In this document: positions 63,863 through 64,000 of the stretch, in pieces | Position numbering within the stretch: position 1 is the stretch's first letter | How the letters are laid out: each line of letters begins with the position of its first letter | Assembly: GCA_046345315.1 (NCBI GenBank) | Contig: JBKDKA010000157.1 | Span: forward strand, 81,898 to 145,897 | Source of the DNA: F1-80-MAGs062 sp046345315 | GTDB lineage: Bacteria > Planctomycetota > Planctomycetia > Planctomycetales > Planctomycetaceae | Length of the DNA stretch: 64,000 nucleotides | Direction: 5' to 3' | Position numbers and translations under genes: made by a program | The notes under the pieces: model-generated | The model's input: the letters and a program-made list of their open reading frames with translations, nothing else | The model's database searches: none | What the model was told of the DNA's origin: nothing

Positions 63863-64000
63863 TAGTGTAGTGTCTCACTCAGATGGGATCTTATTGAGTG
63901 CCGCTCTCGCTCGCTTCACTTTTTCCAGAATGTCCTCTGCCTTCTTGGTCCAGACGAATGTCTTTGGGTTTGCGTTGTGATGGTCAATGTAGTCCTTGAT
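63863..64000 (-). mobile_element. IS630-family insertion sequence, partial
   Basis: The junction is at about TA 63863-63864. IS630 elements insert at TA and duplicate it. Beyond the junction, TGTAGTGTCTCACTC is a candidate terminal repeat, and the transposase C-terminus follows. The other end is outside the window. Confidence 0.7.
63875..64000 (-). CDS. IS630-type transposase, C-terminal fragment
   Basis: The last 41 codons of a DDE transposase: IKDYIDHHNANPKTFVWTKK followed by AEDILEKVKRARAAL and a stop at 63875-63877. The HNxNPKxFVWT and AEDIL motifs are characteristic of the IS630 family C-terminus. The catalytic acids are off the window edge. Confidence 0.85.
   Translation of the reverse strand: MKDYIDHHNANPKTFVWTKKAEDILEKVKRARAALNKIPSE

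Overview
The window reads as chromosome of a planctomycete, most likely family Planctomycetaceae. This is inferred from gene content: an ECF sigma factor paired with a serine/threonine kinase, a giant DUF4347/DUF642 surface protein, DUF1080, ThuA-like, sialidase-like, Gfo/Idh/MocA and PQQ/WD40 propeller proteins, squalene-cyclase-repeat and DUF4175-like membrane proteins, and long coding-poor gaps rich in hairpins. I cannot name a genus. No rRNA, tRNA or CRISPR array was recognised. The only mobile element is an IS630-type insertion sequence cut by the right edge.  Layout. 1-11 kb: kinase start (partial), ECF sigma factor, a 1286-residue repeat protein, a GGDEF/HD signalling protein, an OprP-type porin, a Cys-rich secreted protein and a solitary LarE. 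11.3-19.1 kb: a Tad/Flp pilus block on the + strand (prepilin peptidase, TadE-like, CpaB, an intrinsic terminator, TadG-like, CpaF/TadA, TadB, TadC) with no secretin, CpaE/TadZ or pilin in view. 19-27 kb: serine hydrolase, TrmL, a methyltransferase, a lipoprotein with a secretin-like end, then ispF-ruvC-ruvA, and glycerate 2-kinase with a small upstream gene. 27.6-38.8 kb: a PaaK-like adenylating enzyme overlapping a rhomboid protease, secreted sugar-related proteins, an aldolase, a PcrA/UvrD helicase, MsrA and a ThuA-like protein.  39-44.3 kb: two signalling genes on the minus strand, a 1358-residue CheB-CheR-PAS-histidine kinase-receiver hybrid and a CsrA domain fused to a response-regulator receiver. 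Together they suggest a phosphorelay acting on post-transcriptional control. 44.5-52.4 kb: zinc-ribbon protein, HPF-like ribosome factor, oxidoreductase, TerC, a Ca2+/cation antiporter, a hairpin-rich gene-free stretch, a membrane protein and a WD40 protein.  52.5-64 kb: a long minus-strand block. Its 5' part is a BatA-like membrane protein interrupted by the IS630 element, then a DUF4175-like coiled-coil membrane protein and a prenyltransferase-repeat protein. Its 3' part is a coupled trio: Cys-rich NHL propeller, PhnD-type binding protein, and PQQ propeller. The last two are joined across a run of nine A containing an in-frame A-AAA-AAG slippery heptamer. The PQQ frame has no conventional start there, so frameshifting or transcript slippage may make a fused product.  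The main observations are this possible recoding site, the CsrA-receiver fusion beside the hybrid kinase, a dispersed inverted-repeat element seen at three places, and the fresh-looking IS630 insertion.
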